DNA of 64,000 nt from Glutamicibacter arilaitensis Re117. GTDB taxonomy: Bacteria > Actinomycetota > Actinomycetes > Actinomycetales > Micrococcaceae. The notes beneath the pieces were generated by a model. That model searched no databases. It saw nothing but the letters and a program-made list of their open reading frames with translations, and was not told the DNA's origin. Position 1 is the first letter of the stretch. Each line of letters opens with the position of its first letter. Of the stretch, positions 21,351 through 30,241 are shown piece after piece. The position numbers and the translations under genes are program-made. Where the stretch lies: positions 3,224,001 to 3,288,000 of the forward strand of contig NC_014550.1 of NCBI RefSeq assembly GCF_000197735.1. Reading direction: 5' to 3'.

Positions 21351-22501
21351 TGTGTTTTCCCCTTATCGGCAAAGACGACCTGTACGCTGGTTCCGCCGAG
21401 TCGAGAAGCCCCGACGCTGCAGCTGGCATTGAATTGCCGGGCCCTTTCCTGCATCCCGCGAATGCCATGTCCCACAGCATTTGGTTGCAGCCCGTCCCCG
21501 TCGTCATCCACGCTGACTCTAGTTGAACCGATGTGGATCACCACAGTGCTGGCGTGTGCATGGCGCAGCACATTGGTGACTGCTTCACGCAGGATCCACG
21601 CGATATGCGAACGCAATGTCAGGGGAATCTGCTCTGCGGTGCCGGCCACCGTGAATTCAAGATTATTATCCGTGCAGGCCTGCTGCAGTTCGGCCAATTC
21701 CGCTGCAAGGTCCTGACGGCTCAACCCCTGCACCGTAGTTCGCACCGAATCCAGGGCATTCACCGCCAAGGCGCTAAGCTGTTCCAGTTCCCCGCGCACC
21801 TGACCATAGTCTTCTTCATCAAGCAATCGCAGGGCCAGCTGCGCTTTGAGGTTCAGGGCCGTGAGCGAATGCCCAATGCCATCGTGGACATCCCTGGCGA
21901 CGCGTTCTTGTTCTGCCACCAGCAGGTAGTCACTGCGGATCTTCTCGGCCGACGCTGAGCGCGAAATTGCGGCAACAGTAATCGCATAGACCACCATGAG
22001 CACGATGTTCAGGCCAATCAGGAAGATTGCATCGAGGAATCGTCCAAATGCCAATGGCAAGGCAAAGCTGAGTACCAATACAATTGCATACGTGCCAATC
22101 AACCACTTCCTGGTCAGCAAGAACGCCGCATAGGAAGTGATGAACGGGAACAATCCCATGGCGGTCAACCCGGTGACCGGGATGCCTACGAGGATAATGA
22201 CGCAGAGAATCAAAAAATTCACGTGCGCCCGGCGGGTGCTTGTTCCTCCGCGTCCGATGGTCCAGGAGAACTTCGCATAAGACTGCAAGTAGACGCCTGC
22301 AAAGAGGGCTACCATCCCCAGCCCGATAATTCGGGTGGACAACGGATAGTCCTCGACAAGCAAATCCATGATCGGGAAGACCAGGAAGATCACCCAGACA
22401 CCGGCCACCAGCCAACCACGGCGATCCCAGAATTTCTGGTCATCATCCAAGCCGCATGCTTCCTGGCTGGCGCCGTTGCCATCGGGCGGGCATTGGCTCA
22501 T
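21347..22501 (-). CDS. Sensor histidine kinase (HisKA_3, DesK-like)
   Basis: This 384-residue membrane kinase has five or six hydrophobic helices over about the first 150 residues. The phospho-accepting histidine is in VARDVHDGIGHSLTALNLKA, and a HATPase domain follows with N-box ILREAVTNVLRHAHAS and G-box VGHGIRGMQERAR. The start ATG at 22501 (MSQCPPDGNG) overlaps the exporter permease stop as ATGA, which fixes it better than the longer open frame. It signals to the response regulator encoded next. The stimulus is unknown; an exported or membrane-active compound is plausible given the linked exporter. Confidence 0.9.
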   Translation of the reverse strand: MSQCPPDGNGASQEACGLDDDQKFWDRRGWLVAGVWVIFLVFPIMDLLVEDYPLSTRIIGLGMVALFAGVYLQSYAKFSWTIGRGGTSTRRAHVNFLILCVIILVGIPVTGLTAMGLFPFITSYAAFLLTRKWLIGTYAIVLVLSFALPLAFGRFLDAIFLIGLNIVLMVVYAITVAAISRSASAEKIRSDYLLVAEQERVARDVHDGIGHSLTALNLKAQLALRLLDEEDYGQVRGELEQLSALAVNALDSVRTTVQGLSRQDLAAELAELQQACTDNNLEFTVAGTAEQIPLTLRSHIAWILREAVTNVLRHAHASTVVIHIGSTRVSVDDDGDGLQPNAVGHGIRGMQERARQFNASCSVGASRLGGTSVQVVFADKGKTQ

Positions 22502-23253
22502 TGGCGAGCCTTGGCCTTGCGCGTGGCGATCACCGCGAACACGACGAAGATAATTGCCCATGCCACTAGGTTAGTCGCTGGCATCCATAATGGATCCGGC
22601 GCCATCTCAACTCCTTGAGGCATATCTTTCAACAGCGGGTAACGGGCTAAGGCTACATAACCGAACATCGGTGTGAAGCGAGCAGCGTCCAGCATCGCAC
22701 CTTCCAATGGCATGAAGACATTGCCGAAGAAAGCGAAGAACACCATCAGCCCTGAGGCCAAGCCCAACGCTGATTCGGATTTGAACAGCATTCCCACGCC
22801 GATGCCGTAGCAGGCGAAGATCATTGCTCCGAGCAGGATGATCAAGTAGCTTGCAGCCCAGATCCAGTCCTCAACCACTTCGGCGCCGGTAGCCGCACCC
22901 AAGGCGAAGACGATGGCCGCCGAAATTCCGGCGACGGTGGCAGCGACAATCATTTTGCTTCCCACGAACATCGCTGGTGGCATCTTGGTCAGTGCTATCT
23001 GGCGACCCCATCCCTGCATGGTTTCGGTTGCCACGGTGCCTGCGATAGCCACCGTACTGACCGCAGCACCATAGGCTGCCATGGAAATCATCAGATAGAA
23101 CTTGACGTTTCCGGAGCCCAGAGAAAATTCTGTGTAGCTGGGGATATTGCCAAACAGGATATACATGGCAGCCGGCAGCAGTAAGGCAAAAATCAGGTTG
23201 TATCCATCGCGGAAGTGCCGGGCGAATTCCACGCGAATATAGGTGCTCATCAT
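22498..23253 (-). CDS. ABC-2 type exporter permease
   Basis: This 251-residue integral membrane protein has about six helices and the ABC-2 permease layout: MSTYIRVEFARHFRDGYNLI at the start, GTVATETMQGWGRQIALTKM in the cytoplasmic coupling region, and FFGNVFMPLEGAMLDAARFTP before the last helix. It pairs with the ATPase encoded immediately upstream, which it overlaps by four bases. The substrate is unknown; daunorubicin/antibiotic-type exporters have the same layout. Confidence 0.88.
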   Translation of the reverse strand: MMSTYIRVEFARHFRDGYNLIFALLLPAAMYILFGNIPSYTEFSLGSGNVKFYLMISMAAYGAAVSTVAIAGTVATETMQGWGRQIALTKMPPAMFVGSKMIVAATVAGISAAIVFALGAATGAEVVEDWIWAASYLIILLGAMIFACYGIGVGMLFKSESALGLASGLMVFFAFFGNVFMPLEGAMLDAARFTPMFGYVALARYPLLKDMPQGVEMAPDPLWMPATNLVAWAIIFVVFAVIATRKAKARQ

Positions 23254-24167
23254 GATGCGTCCTTGGTCAGCTGTATAAATGCGTCTTCGAGGCTAGGTGC
23301 AGAAATTTCAAGGTCATAGCCTTGATGTTCCTGCAGGATGAAGGAGGCAAGACTGTCGGAATCAAGACATTGGAAGGAGAACCGCGACCCCATGCGCGCG
23401 GCGATCGTTGCTGATGGGTGAGCCCTTGCCACCTGCTCGGCAATTTCTTCCGAGGGGAAGGAGGCGCTGACTGTACGTCCAGAAATCAGCTTGCGCAGTT
23501 CTTCGGTTGCCCCGTCCGCGACGATCTTGCCTTGGCTCATCAGCACAGTACGTTCAGCGAAGTTCTGTGCTTCTTCCAGATAATGAGTTGCAAAAATGAC
23601 TGTCCGGCCGCTAGTCGCTTCACTTCGCATGGTGGACCAGAACTCGCGGCGGGCCATCACATCCATGCCCGCGGTGGGCTCATCGAGGATCAGTACGTCT
23701 GGGTCAGGCAGCAGCGCCAGCGCGAACTTGATGCGTTGCTGCTCGCCACCGGAGCATTTGCCCACACGACGTTTGGCGATCTTGGCCAGTCCGGTTCGTT
23801 CTATCACTGCGTCGACTCGGTCAGATTGCTGGTGCATGGCCGCAATGACTTTGACCGTTTCTTGGACCGTCATGTCTCGAAGCAGGCCACCGGTTTGCAG
23901 CACTGCGGAGACCCGTCCCGAGGAGACAGCCTGGTGTGGCTCCAGCCCGAGGATCTTCACCGATCCCGCGGTGGGCTGGGTCAGTCCAAGGATCATGTCC
24001 ACAGTAGTAGTTTTTCCGGCACCATTCGGACCCAGGAAGGCCACGATTTGCCCCGTTTGAATTTGGAGGTCAATGCCCTTAACGGCTTTGACCTTGTTGC
24101 GCGGAGTAGAGAATGTCTTTTTCAATCCGCTCAGCGAAACTGCGTCGGTTTTGATCAGCGTTTCCAT
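23250..24167 (-). CDS. ABC exporter ATP-binding protein
   Basis: This is a 305-residue ABC ATPase: Walker A LGPNGAGKTTTVDMI, signature CSGGEQQRIKFALALL, Walker B VLILDEPTAGMD and H-loop VIFATHYLEEAQ. The last 80 residues form the C-terminal extension usual in drug-export ATPases. It is the first gene of the unit ATPase-permease-kinase-regulator; all junctions overlap by four bases, so translation is coupled throughout. Confidence 0.92.
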   Translation of the reverse strand: METLIKTDAVSLSGLKKTFSTPRNKVKAVKGIDLQIQTGQIVAFLGPNGAGKTTTVDMILGLTQPTAGSVKILGLEPHQAVSSGRVSAVLQTGGLLRDMTVQETVKVIAAMHQQSDRVDAVIERTGLAKIAKRRVGKCSGGEQQRIKFALALLPDPDVLILDEPTAGMDVMARREFWSTMRSEATSGRTVIFATHYLEEAQNFAERTVLMSQGKIVADGATEELRKLISGRTVSASFPSEEIAEQVARAHPSATIAARMGSRFSFQCLDSDSLASFILQEHQGYDLEISAPSLEDAFIQLTKDAS

Positions 24168-24484
24168 GACTCATAGTCTTCCGTCTTTGCCCGGTGCTCA
24201 GAAGAGCAGAAAGTCATGTATCGCCCATGACCGTTGTCATGGGCGGAAACTAGTTGCACCGAAACAACCATGCCGTTTATTGCGCTGGAACTAGTTGTGA
24301 GCTTGGCAACTGAGGATTTCTCGATGCTAGATCCCCGCTCCGATCCTTTGCTGCGAAAAGCCATGATCCATCCGGGTCAACGAACAAATTGGAAATTTCT
24401 GTCCTTGTGATCGGGTTATCCCCTACCAGACTCTACGGATAGCAATCTGGGAAACTCACAGCGTATTCCCGTAGGATTTTTGCT
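24168..24484. other. Intergenic region between divergent exporter and DedA genes
   Basis: This 317-base gap has no convincing gene; short open frames here lack ribosome sites. It must hold the exporter promoter (reading left) and the DedA promoter (reading right). An AT-richer patch around 24220-24320 is the likeliest promoter zone. No strong hairpin was seen. Confidence 0.4.
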
Positions 24485-25189
24485 GTGCTAGATCATTCTT
24501 TGTTTCTTTCCCTTGTGACCGATTATGCGACCCCGACCATGGGCGCGGCGTTCCTGCCCGACTGGTTGAACCCGGCGGTCTTCCTGAACGACCCTGCGCT
24601 CGGCCCTTGGGTTCTGCTGCTGGTCTGCGGCATCGTCTTCGCCGAGACCGGTCTGCTGGTTGGATTCTTCCTGCCCGGCGATTCAATGCTGTTCACCGTG
24701 GGCATGCTCATCGCCACCGGCACCATCCACATTCCGCTGTGGCTGTTCTGCCTGGCGATCTTCATCTGCGCCTTCGCGGGTGACCAGACCGGCTACATGA
24801 TCGGCAAGAAGACCGGCCCGGCGATCTTCAAGAAGCCCGACTCCCGCTTCTTCTCGCAGGCCAATGTGGAACGCGCCCACGATTTCTTCGAGAAGTTCGG
24901 TGGCCGCGCAGTGATCCTGGCACGCTTCGTTCCAGTTGTTCGCACCTTCGTCCCAGTCATTGCCGGCGTTGCCAAGATGAACCACAAGACCTTCGTGATG
25001 TTCAACCTGATTGGTGCCGCCCTGTGGGGCATTGGCGTGACCCTGCTCGGCTACTGGCTGGGCCAGTTCTCCTGGATCGAGGAGAACATCGACTTGATCT
25101 TTATCTTGATCGTTTTGATCTCGGTCGTCCCAATCGGCATCGAGCTGCTCAAAGCTCGCAAGCCGAAGAAAAATACCATCGAAGACTAG
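24485..25189 (+). CDS. DedA family membrane protein
   Basis: This 234-residue DedA/SNARE-associated family protein is probably a lipid scramblase-like transporter. The conserved FAETGLLVGFFLPGDSMLFT segment lies near residues 52-72, the RFFSQANVERAHDFFEKFGG and RFVPVVRTFVPVIAGVAKM stretches near 115-165, and four to five hydrophobic helices are present. The GTG at 24485 follows an AGGA element; an ATG at 24539 (MGAAFLPDWLNP) is the alternative. The tail is lysine-rich (ARKPKKNTIED). Confidence 0.88.
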   Translation: MLDHSLFLSLVTDYATPTMGAAFLPDWLNPAVFLNDPALGPWVLLLVCGIVFAETGLLVGFFLPGDSMLFTVGMLIATGTIHIPLWLFCLAIFICAFAGDQTGYMIGKKTGPAIFKKPDSRFFSQANVERAHDFFEKFGGRAVILARFVPVVRTFVPVIAGVAKMNHKTFVMFNLIGAALWGIGVTLLGYWLGQFSWIEENIDLIFILIVLISVVPIGIELLKARKPKKNTIED

Positions 25190-25192
25190 AAC

Positions 25193-25549
25193 TCAGGCAC
25201 TGCGGCGGCGGAATTGTCCGCCGCCCCACTGCACGCCGCGGCGCATCAACCAATGTTCACAAGGTTGGGTTGTGCCGCGGCGTACTCCTTTGCAGACAAG
25301 ATCCACGTCATCCTCCAGGGCCTGATTCGCCTCGCGCGTGATCGGTCGGATGGCGTTGGCCAGCACTTCGCAGTCGCAGTATCCGCCCAACAGGCGGACC
25401 TTCCTCTCCAGCGCGGTGGCTCGCGGGGCATTGTGGTCCCGGTAGAACGCCAGCAGGCGCAGGCTCCCGTCGCATTCCTCGGTCTTGGTGCACCGGTAGA
25501 GGTAGCAGGGTAGGCATTCGTGGTCTGCCGGTTGCAGCATCGTTTCCAT
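25193..25549 (-). CDS. DUF2695 domain protein
   Basis: This 118-residue soluble protein begins METMLQPADHECLPCYLYRC. Its centre, CDGSLRLLAFYRDHNAPRAT and then GGYCDCEVLANAIRP, is the DUF2695 pattern. Several cysteines and histidines hint at metal binding, but no function is known. The ATG at 25549 has an AGGAG site five bases away, so I prefer it to the longer open frame. It is divergent from the LuxR-type regulator and convergent with dedA, three bases from its stop. Confidence 0.8.
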   Translation of the reverse strand: METMLQPADHECLPCYLYRCTKTEECDGSLRLLAFYRDHNAPRATALERKVRLLGGYCDCEVLANAIRPITREANQALEDDVDLVCKGVRRGTTQPCEHWLMRRGVQWGGGQFRRRSA

Positions 25550-25754
25550 GGTGGACTCCTCGTCATTTCGTGGTTCTTCGGTCTCAGCGGGTGCCTGCCC
25601 GCCTACCCGATTGCTTCGATCTTCGACCGTTTGACGGCTGTGCTCCCGGCCGCAGAGGCGGAGTGTGGACAACGTCCCCGCCAGCACCGGGGGCAACATG
25701 TGCGATGATTCAACTGACCACGTTGGCCAAGATCACGCCGGGAAGGGCCGCGCC

Positions 25755-26522
25755 ATGGACGCCGAGACGCTCACCACCATTTCGCAACAGCTTGCCGCAC
25801 TGGCCGAAGGCCTGCGGGATGGCAACCTTGCCGGGACCCCACAAGCGGCAACATCAGCGGACCTGCCAGTGCGGTTGATCCATACCCGCGCGGATCTGCT
25901 GCAATCCTTCGATTCCATGATCGACCGTGCCGTGCACTCCATCGATGCATTCGACCGCGGTGAACGGCCCGAGCAGTCCCAGCCGCAATCCGCGGCGCAA
26001 CCGGCCGCGCTGCAGCGAGGGGTGCGTTTCCGCGTCGTCTATGATCCTCTGGTATTCAGCCGCGACGACCTCACCCGCGGCATGCTCAATTCCGTGCGGC
26101 AGGGCGAGCTGGCCCGTGTCTCCACCAACATTTCCGCTCGGCTGCTCATCAGGGACCGCGAGGAATTCATCATCCAGCCGGCGGAGCCGGCAGCGGGGCA
26201 GCCACTGGCGATGCAGTTCAAATCCAGCGAACTGGCCGATTTCATCAATGGCGTATTCTCGACCATCTGGGACACCGCATTGCAGGTGGGCAACCGGCAG
26301 TTCGAGTCCGGGCGGCTGCTGGACGACGACGAGATCCAGATCCTGCGGCTGCTGGCCGCCGGGCAGAAAGACGAAGCGGTGGCCCGGGTCCTGGGGGTGA
26401 GCGTGCGAACGGTGCAACGCAAGGTCCAATCCCTGCAACGCAGCTTCGGCGCTGCCAGCCGGTTCCAGCTCGGTGCCATCAGCGCGCGGCACCTGCTGGT
26501 GGACCAGACGGGGCAGCCCTGA
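25755..26522 (+). CDS. LuxR-type transcriptional regulator with N-terminal sensor region
   Basis: This protein of about 255 residues ends in a LuxR/GerE helix-turn-helix (LDDDEIQILRLLAAGQKDEA, then SVRTVQRKVQSLQRSFGA). The first 180 residues contain an AALQRGVRFRVVYDPLVFS segment like the ligand or phospholipase-D-fold part of TrmB-like regulators. The ATG at 25755 follows an AAGGG element; ATGs further upstream in the same frame (25665, 25698) are possible. Targets are unknown; the divergent DUF2695 gene is a candidate. Confidence 0.78.
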   Translation: MDAETLTTISQQLAALAEGLRDGNLAGTPQAATSADLPVRLIHTRADLLQSFDSMIDRAVHSIDAFDRGERPEQSQPQSAAQPAALQRGVRFRVVYDPLVFSRDDLTRGMLNSVRQGELARVSTNISARLLIRDREEFIIQPAEPAAGQPLAMQFKSSELADFINGVFSTIWDTALQVGNRQFESGRLLDDDEIQILRLLAAGQKDEAVARVLGVSVRTVQRKVQSLQRSFGAASRFQLGAISARHLLVDQTGQP

Positions 26523-26662
26523 CCGGTACAACCCGACGTGTCGGTTTTACGACAGCGTTCTGGCACTTCCCAGGCGGCGACTCATGGCAGGCTGGGAATA
26601 GGGCACCCATGCCCGAACATGCCGCCTAATTTCCGTGCCCAAGGAGCGCCCGTTATGTTGTT

Positions 26663-26771
26663 GACAGCTCCTTAACTCCGAGGAATATAGGAGCTGTCGG
26701 CCGACCAATCTCGGCATGGTGTCTTGCCCCTGCTTATCCAATAGTCCGGGGGGTGTTGCCACCGAGATTGG
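26663..26771 (+). ncRNA. Candidate bridge RNA of the IS110 element
   Basis: Two stem-loops lie in tandem in the non-coding region before the transposase. GACAGCTCCT (26663-26672) pairs perfectly with AGGAGCTGTC (26689-26698). CCAATCTCGG (26705-26714) pairs perfectly with CCGAGATTGG (26762-26771) around a 47-base interior. This layout matches the guide-loop design known for IS110 bridge RNAs (IS621 type). Loop bases 26725-26731 and 26747-26755 are complementary to adjacent stretches at the element's right end (28109-28122), but these are simple G/C runs. The RNA itself is inferred. Confidence 0.5.
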
Positions 26772-26901
26772 GATGGCAGCGAGGTGATTGCTAATTAGGG
26801 GCGCGGCGCCAAAATGGACGCCTGTCATAACGTGGATGTAAGACTTTGCTACCGACGGTTGGTCGACCTTGAACAAAAACTAGTTCAAAGGAGCACTAGT
26901 C

Positions 26902-28098
26902 ATGATCACCACAGACATCGAGATTTTCCTCGGCCTGGACGTCGGGAAAACCGACCACTGGGCCTGCGCTGTCACCCAAGACGGCACCAAAATCTGGAAC
27001 AAAACCCTACCCAACGACGAAGCCAAACTCACCGCCGTGTATCAGAAGCTTTTAGCTCTAGGACATGTCTTGGTGGTCGTGGATCAGCCAGCCACCATCG
27101 GCGCCCTGGCCGTTGCGGTCGCTCAGCACCTCGGCATTCCGGTGGCATACCTGCCTGGGCTCTCGATGCGGCGCATCGCAGATATGTATCCTGGGACGGC
27201 GAAAACAGACGAAAAAGATGCCTTTATCATCGCGGATGCGGCCCGTACCATGCCGCATACCTTGCGTAGCATCCAGGTCTCTGACGAGGACGAAGCCACC
27301 TTAGGCATGCTCACCGGTTTCGACCTGGACCTGGCCCGTCAGATCACTCAGACCAGCAACCGGATCCGCGGGCTATTCACCCAGATCCACCCACCCCTGG
27401 AACGAGTGATCGGACCTTGGCTGGAGCATGATGCTGTTTTGGAGGTCCTCGCCACCTGGCCCACCCCAGCGCAACTGAAGCACGCGGGCAAAGCGCGGAT
27501 CGATGCGAAGCTGAAAAAGCAGGGAGCCCGCCGTCACACTGCTTGGGCCGGAGCCATCATGGATGCACTGGATGAGCAAACAGTGGTCGTGGTCGGCACC
27601 GACGCAGCCGGCCTGGTCCTCCCGCATCTGGCCCGCCAGATGATCTCGTTGCATGCTCAGCGTGTGGACGTGGCCACGCATTTGGAGGCAATGGTGGAGG
27701 CCCACCCTCTTTACCCGGTCCTGACATCCATGCCCGGGGTCGCCGTCAGGACCGCCGCGATCATCATCGCCGAGACCTCCGGCAAGACCTTCGCCAGTGC
27801 CGCATCACTGTCCTCTTACGCTGGGCTTGCGCCAAACACGCGCCAGTCTGGCACCTCGATCAAGTCCGAGCGCGTCAGCCATTCAGGCAACAAACGGCTG
27901 AAGCGAGCGCTCTTCCTCTCGGCGTTTGCCTCGATCAGGTTCGACCCGACCAGCCGGGCCTACTACGACCGGAAACGTGCTCAAGGCAAACGCCATAACC
28001 AAGCACTTATCGCACTGGCCCACCGACGGCTCACAGTCCTGTTCGCCATGATCCGTGACGGGTCACTCTATGACGTGCCAGAGCTGAAAATAGCTTGA
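26902..28098 (+). CDS. IS110-family transposase (DEDD recombinase)
   Basis: This is a 398-residue IS110 transposase. The N-terminal RuvC-like DEDD domain begins FLGLDVGKTDHWACAVTQDG, with the next acidic residues in VVVDQPATIG and KTDEKDAFIIADAART. The C-terminal Tnp domain has LTSMPGVAVRTAAIIIAE, the catalytic-serine region ASAASLSSYAGLAPNTRQSG and GNKRLKRALFLSAFASI. AAAGGAG lies ahead of the ATG. It is intact and full length, so the element may be active. Confidence 0.93.
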   Translation: MITTDIEIFLGLDVGKTDHWACAVTQDGTKIWNKTLPNDEAKLTAVYQKLLALGHVLVVVDQPATIGALAVAVAQHLGIPVAYLPGLSMRRIADMYPGTAKTDEKDAFIIADAARTMPHTLRSIQVSDEDEATLGMLTGFDLDLARQITQTSNRIRGLFTQIHPPLERVIGPWLEHDAVLEVLATWPTPAQLKHAGKARIDAKLKKQGARRHTAWAGAIMDALDEQTVVVVGTDAAGLVLPHLARQMISLHAQRVDVATHLEAMVEAHPLYPVLTSMPGVAVRTAAIIIAETSGKTFASAASLSSYAGLAPNTRQSGTSIKSERVSHSGNKRLKRALFLSAFASIRFDPTSRAYYDRKRAQGKRHNQALIALAHRRLTVLFAMIRDGSLYDVPELKIA

Positions 28099-28122
28099 CT
28101 TTTTACATAGGGGCACCCCCCG

Positions 28123-28446
28123 ACCGCGTGGATCAACCAATCGGTAAAGCTGGAAGAAGGTGAAAAATGTAGGCCGCTTAGCACCCACTCGTCTCACTTG
28201 AATTGAAAATTTGCGACCTCACGGTGAGTGCAAGCTCTTGTTTTTAACCCGGGTTGCATGCCTAAGCCTCCTGCCCGCATGGGCACGAGGACCAAGTTAT
28301 CGATTCTCTACTTCCACATGAACTAATCCCATGATGATTCAAGGCAGTGAAGGAGAACTCTGCGCTGAGGAAAGCTCTCTTGAGATCAAGAGCACTTCAA
28401 ATTGAGCTTAATTCAAGGTATTATGAAAAGCTGATCATAACACTTG
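28123..28446. other. Intergenic leader between IS110 and the SipW-type operon
   Basis: No gene is visible in this stretch of more than 300 bases. It contains a small TGCCC/GGGCA hairpin near 28278 and AT-rich stretches near 28395-28440. These are the likely promoter zone for the operon that starts at 28492. Composition is clearly more AT-rich than the nitrate region. Confidence 0.4.
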
Positions 28447-28487
28447 CCCTCGGCCGGCTTAGCCAGTTGAGGGTTCTAGGCCGGGGG
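28447..28487 (+). promoter_or_regulatory. Ribosome-site hairpin in the operon leader
   Basis: CCCTCGGCC (28447-28455) pairs over nine positions, one G-U, with GGCCGGGGG (28479-28487), the purine-rich stretch four bases before the first ATG. An alternative pairing, CCCTC with GAGGG (28469-28473), would release that stretch. The two folds exclude each other, so translation of the first gene could be switched. This was read from sequence only. Confidence 0.45.
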
Positions 28488-28491
28488 CATA

Positions 28492-29040
28492 ATGAAAAAA
28501 ACAACTAAAGGGGCATTAGCCGCGGCAGCAGCAGGGTTTCTGCTTCTCGGAGGAGCCGGAACTATTGCTTACTGGAGCGATAGCTCCACCATCAGTGGTG
28601 GAACAGTGAATACCGGCAACCTGGCCCTTAGTGATGCCGCTTGTTCCGAGAACTGGCTCTACGCCCCGGGGAATTCTGGCGCTGGCGATCCAGTAAGCTT
28701 GCTGGTCCCGGGAGATGCGATCACTAAGGAATGCACCTTCACGGTTTCCGCAACTGGTGACAACCTCACCGCAACTCTTAACACCCCTGACTCGGCATTG
28801 ATCACGGCCGAGGGTACTGACACTTTCGAAGCCAGCGTCGCCGCTACCTATAACCTCGCTGGAAGTCCTGTAACAGAGGACACTCCGATCACCGACGCCA
28901 ATGATGGCCAGACGCTAACCGCGACCGTTACCGTAACGTTCCCATTCGGCGACGAAGCCGCCGTCAACGCGAACGACACCCAGAACGTCACCGCTTCTTT
29001 GAACGACATCGCAGTCACGCTGGTGCAGACAGAATCCTGA
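28492..29040 (+). CDS. SipW-dependent secreted protein (alternate signal peptide, TasA/camelysin-like)
   Basis: This 182-residue exported protein has a positively charged start (MKKTTKGALAAAAAGFLLLG), then GGAGTIAYWSDSS and ISGGTVNTGNLAL. This is the 'alternate' signal peptide and mature N-terminus of proteins processed by SipW-type peptidases (TasA, camelysin and actinobacterial relatives). The mature part is acidic and threonine-rich with a repeated beta-strand character, like the Ig-like fold of TasA fibres, and has only two cysteines (DAACSENW, TKECTF). It is first in an operon with two SipW-type peptidases. A structural surface or matrix protein is the likely role. Confidence 0.8.
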   Translation: MKKTTKGALAAAAAGFLLLGGAGTIAYWSDSSTISGGTVNTGNLALSDAACSENWLYAPGNSGAGDPVSLLVPGDAITKECTFTVSATGDNLTATLNTPDSALITAEGTDTFEASVAATYNLAGSPVTEDTPITDANDGQTLTATVTVTFPFGDEAAVNANDTQNVTASLNDIAVTLVQTES

Positions 29041-29048
29041 TCTGAGCT

Positions 29049-29612
29049 ATGCACCGTGTGAGAACCGCCGGAAGAGGGGTGATCCGAATCATTTCTTGGG
29101 TCACCATCCTCAGCTTCACCGCAGCTCTTGTGGTTTCTGTGCTCATTCCACGGCTTGCTGATGCCACGCCGTATGCGGTTCTCACTGGCTCCATGCAACC
29201 GCATCACCCGCCAGGTTCGCTAGTTGTGGTTCGTCCGGTGCCAGAGTCGGACATCCACGAAGGCGATATCATCACCTACCAGTTGGAATCGGGAAAGCCG
29301 ACGGTGGTCACCCACCGAGTGATCCATCGCAGTACCAACTTAGAAGGGCAGGTTCTCTTCACCACCCAAGGTGACGCCAATAGTGTCGCCGACGCTAAAC
29401 CAGTCGCCCACGTGCAGATCAAGGGAAAGCTATGGTACTCAGTGCCGTATCTGGGATACGCCAACACGATCATCACGGGCAAGGAGCGCGACATCGCGCT
29501 GGCTATTGTTGTATCGATACTGCTGGGTTACTCGGCTTACATGTTTATCAGTGCAGCCGGTGTAAAGCGGAAAGAAGGCAAGACCTGTAGAACAAACGGG
29601 GCTTCCTCATGA
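29049..29612 (+). CDS. sipW: SipW-type signal peptidase I, first copy
   Basis: This 187-residue membrane peptidase is of the archaeal/ER-like type. One N-terminal helix (about 10-34) is followed by the catalytic serine in AVLTGSMQP (Ser48) and a histidine in VVTHRVIH (His89), which replaces the lysine of ordinary bacterial LepB. FTTQGDANSVADAKPV is the conserved third region, and a second helix lies near 150-172. It should cut the alternate signal peptides of the neighbouring secreted proteins. It starts eight bases after the first substrate gene and overlaps the LPETG gene by four bases. Confidence 0.88.
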   Translation: MHRVRTAGRGVIRIISWVTILSFTAALVVSVLIPRLADATPYAVLTGSMQPHHPPGSLVVVRPVPESDIHEGDIITYQLESGKPTVVTHRVIHRSTNLEGQVLFTTQGDANSVADAKPVAHVQIKGKLWYSVPYLGYANTIITGKERDIALAIVVSILLGYSAYMFISAAGVKRKEGKTCRTNGASS

Positions 29613-30241
29613 GGCGCTACTCTACGATCATGCTGTTGATGCTCATCTTCATGACGGGCACTATGGCTCCAGCTCGAGCCACTGATGGATTTGGAGTCAG
29701 CAGTGATGGCATGAATTGGGGCCGCACTGTAACGGAGCCACTTGTTCATTCTCAGATGCTTTGGGTTCCTGGAGATGAAATGTCTGGGACCTTCTATATC
29801 CGCAATCGACATGATGGGCCTGCTTCGCTCACCGTCGAGGTTATCAGTGCCGATACTGGTTCTCTCATGGACACCGGTGACCTTCACATCAGCGCGATCG
29901 GTACAGAGAATGAATGGAATACAATCTCGCGGCCCGGAACTCACGAAATAGTGAGCTCACCGAAATTAGCGCCCGGTGTGGTGACACCGGTTCAAGTGAA
30001 TGTTTCCTTCGCGGCAGCCTCAGGAAACATCTCGCAACTGCGATCCGCGAAATTACATTTTCGAGTGACCTTAGCAGATACGACTCCGCCCGATTCAGAT
30101 AATGACCGTCCAGGGGGTTGGTTACCGGAGACCGGCATACAGGACTCGATCTGGTTCGCGATCCTAGCAGCGATACTCATCAGCGTCGGATTGCCTCTGA
30201 TCATTTGGCGTAAAAATTCGGAAGAGAATCCTCATGACTAA
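29609..30241 (+). CDS. LPETG wall-anchored surface protein
   Basis: This 210-residue secreted protein has a conventional signal peptide (about 1-24, ending APARA), a 150-residue beta-rich extracellular domain beginning GFGVSSDGMNWGRTVTEP, and a full sortase sorting signal: LPETG at 172-176, a hydrophobic helix (180-200) and a positive tail (WRKNS). It should be fixed to peptidoglycan by a sortase; none is encoded in this window. Its gene overlaps both neighbours (ATGA with the peptidase, eight bases with the next gene). It may be the cell-wall anchor of the secreted proteins made by the same operon. Confidence 0.85.
   Translation: MRRYSTIMLLMLIFMTGTMAPARATDGFGVSSDGMNWGRTVTEPLVHSQMLWVPGDEMSGTFYIRNRHDGPASLTVEVISADTGSLMDTGDLHISAIGTENEWNTISRPGTHEIVSSPKLAPGVVTPVQVNVSFAAASGNISQLRSAKLHFRVTLADTTPPDSDNDRPGGWLPETGIQDSIWFAILAAILISVGLPLIIWRKNSEENPHD

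Larger units (their letters stand above)
26598..28122 (+). mobile_element. IS110-family insertion sequence (ends approximate)
   Basis: This element has one transposase gene and a long non-coding 5' region, as in the IS110 group. IS110 elements lack clear terminal inverted repeats, so the ends are only estimated. ATAGGGCACCC at 26598-26608 and ATAGGGGCACCC at 28108-28119 look alike and would give about 1.5 kb, the usual size. The 5' non-coding part holds two good stem-loops that fit a bridge RNA. Confidence 0.6.
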
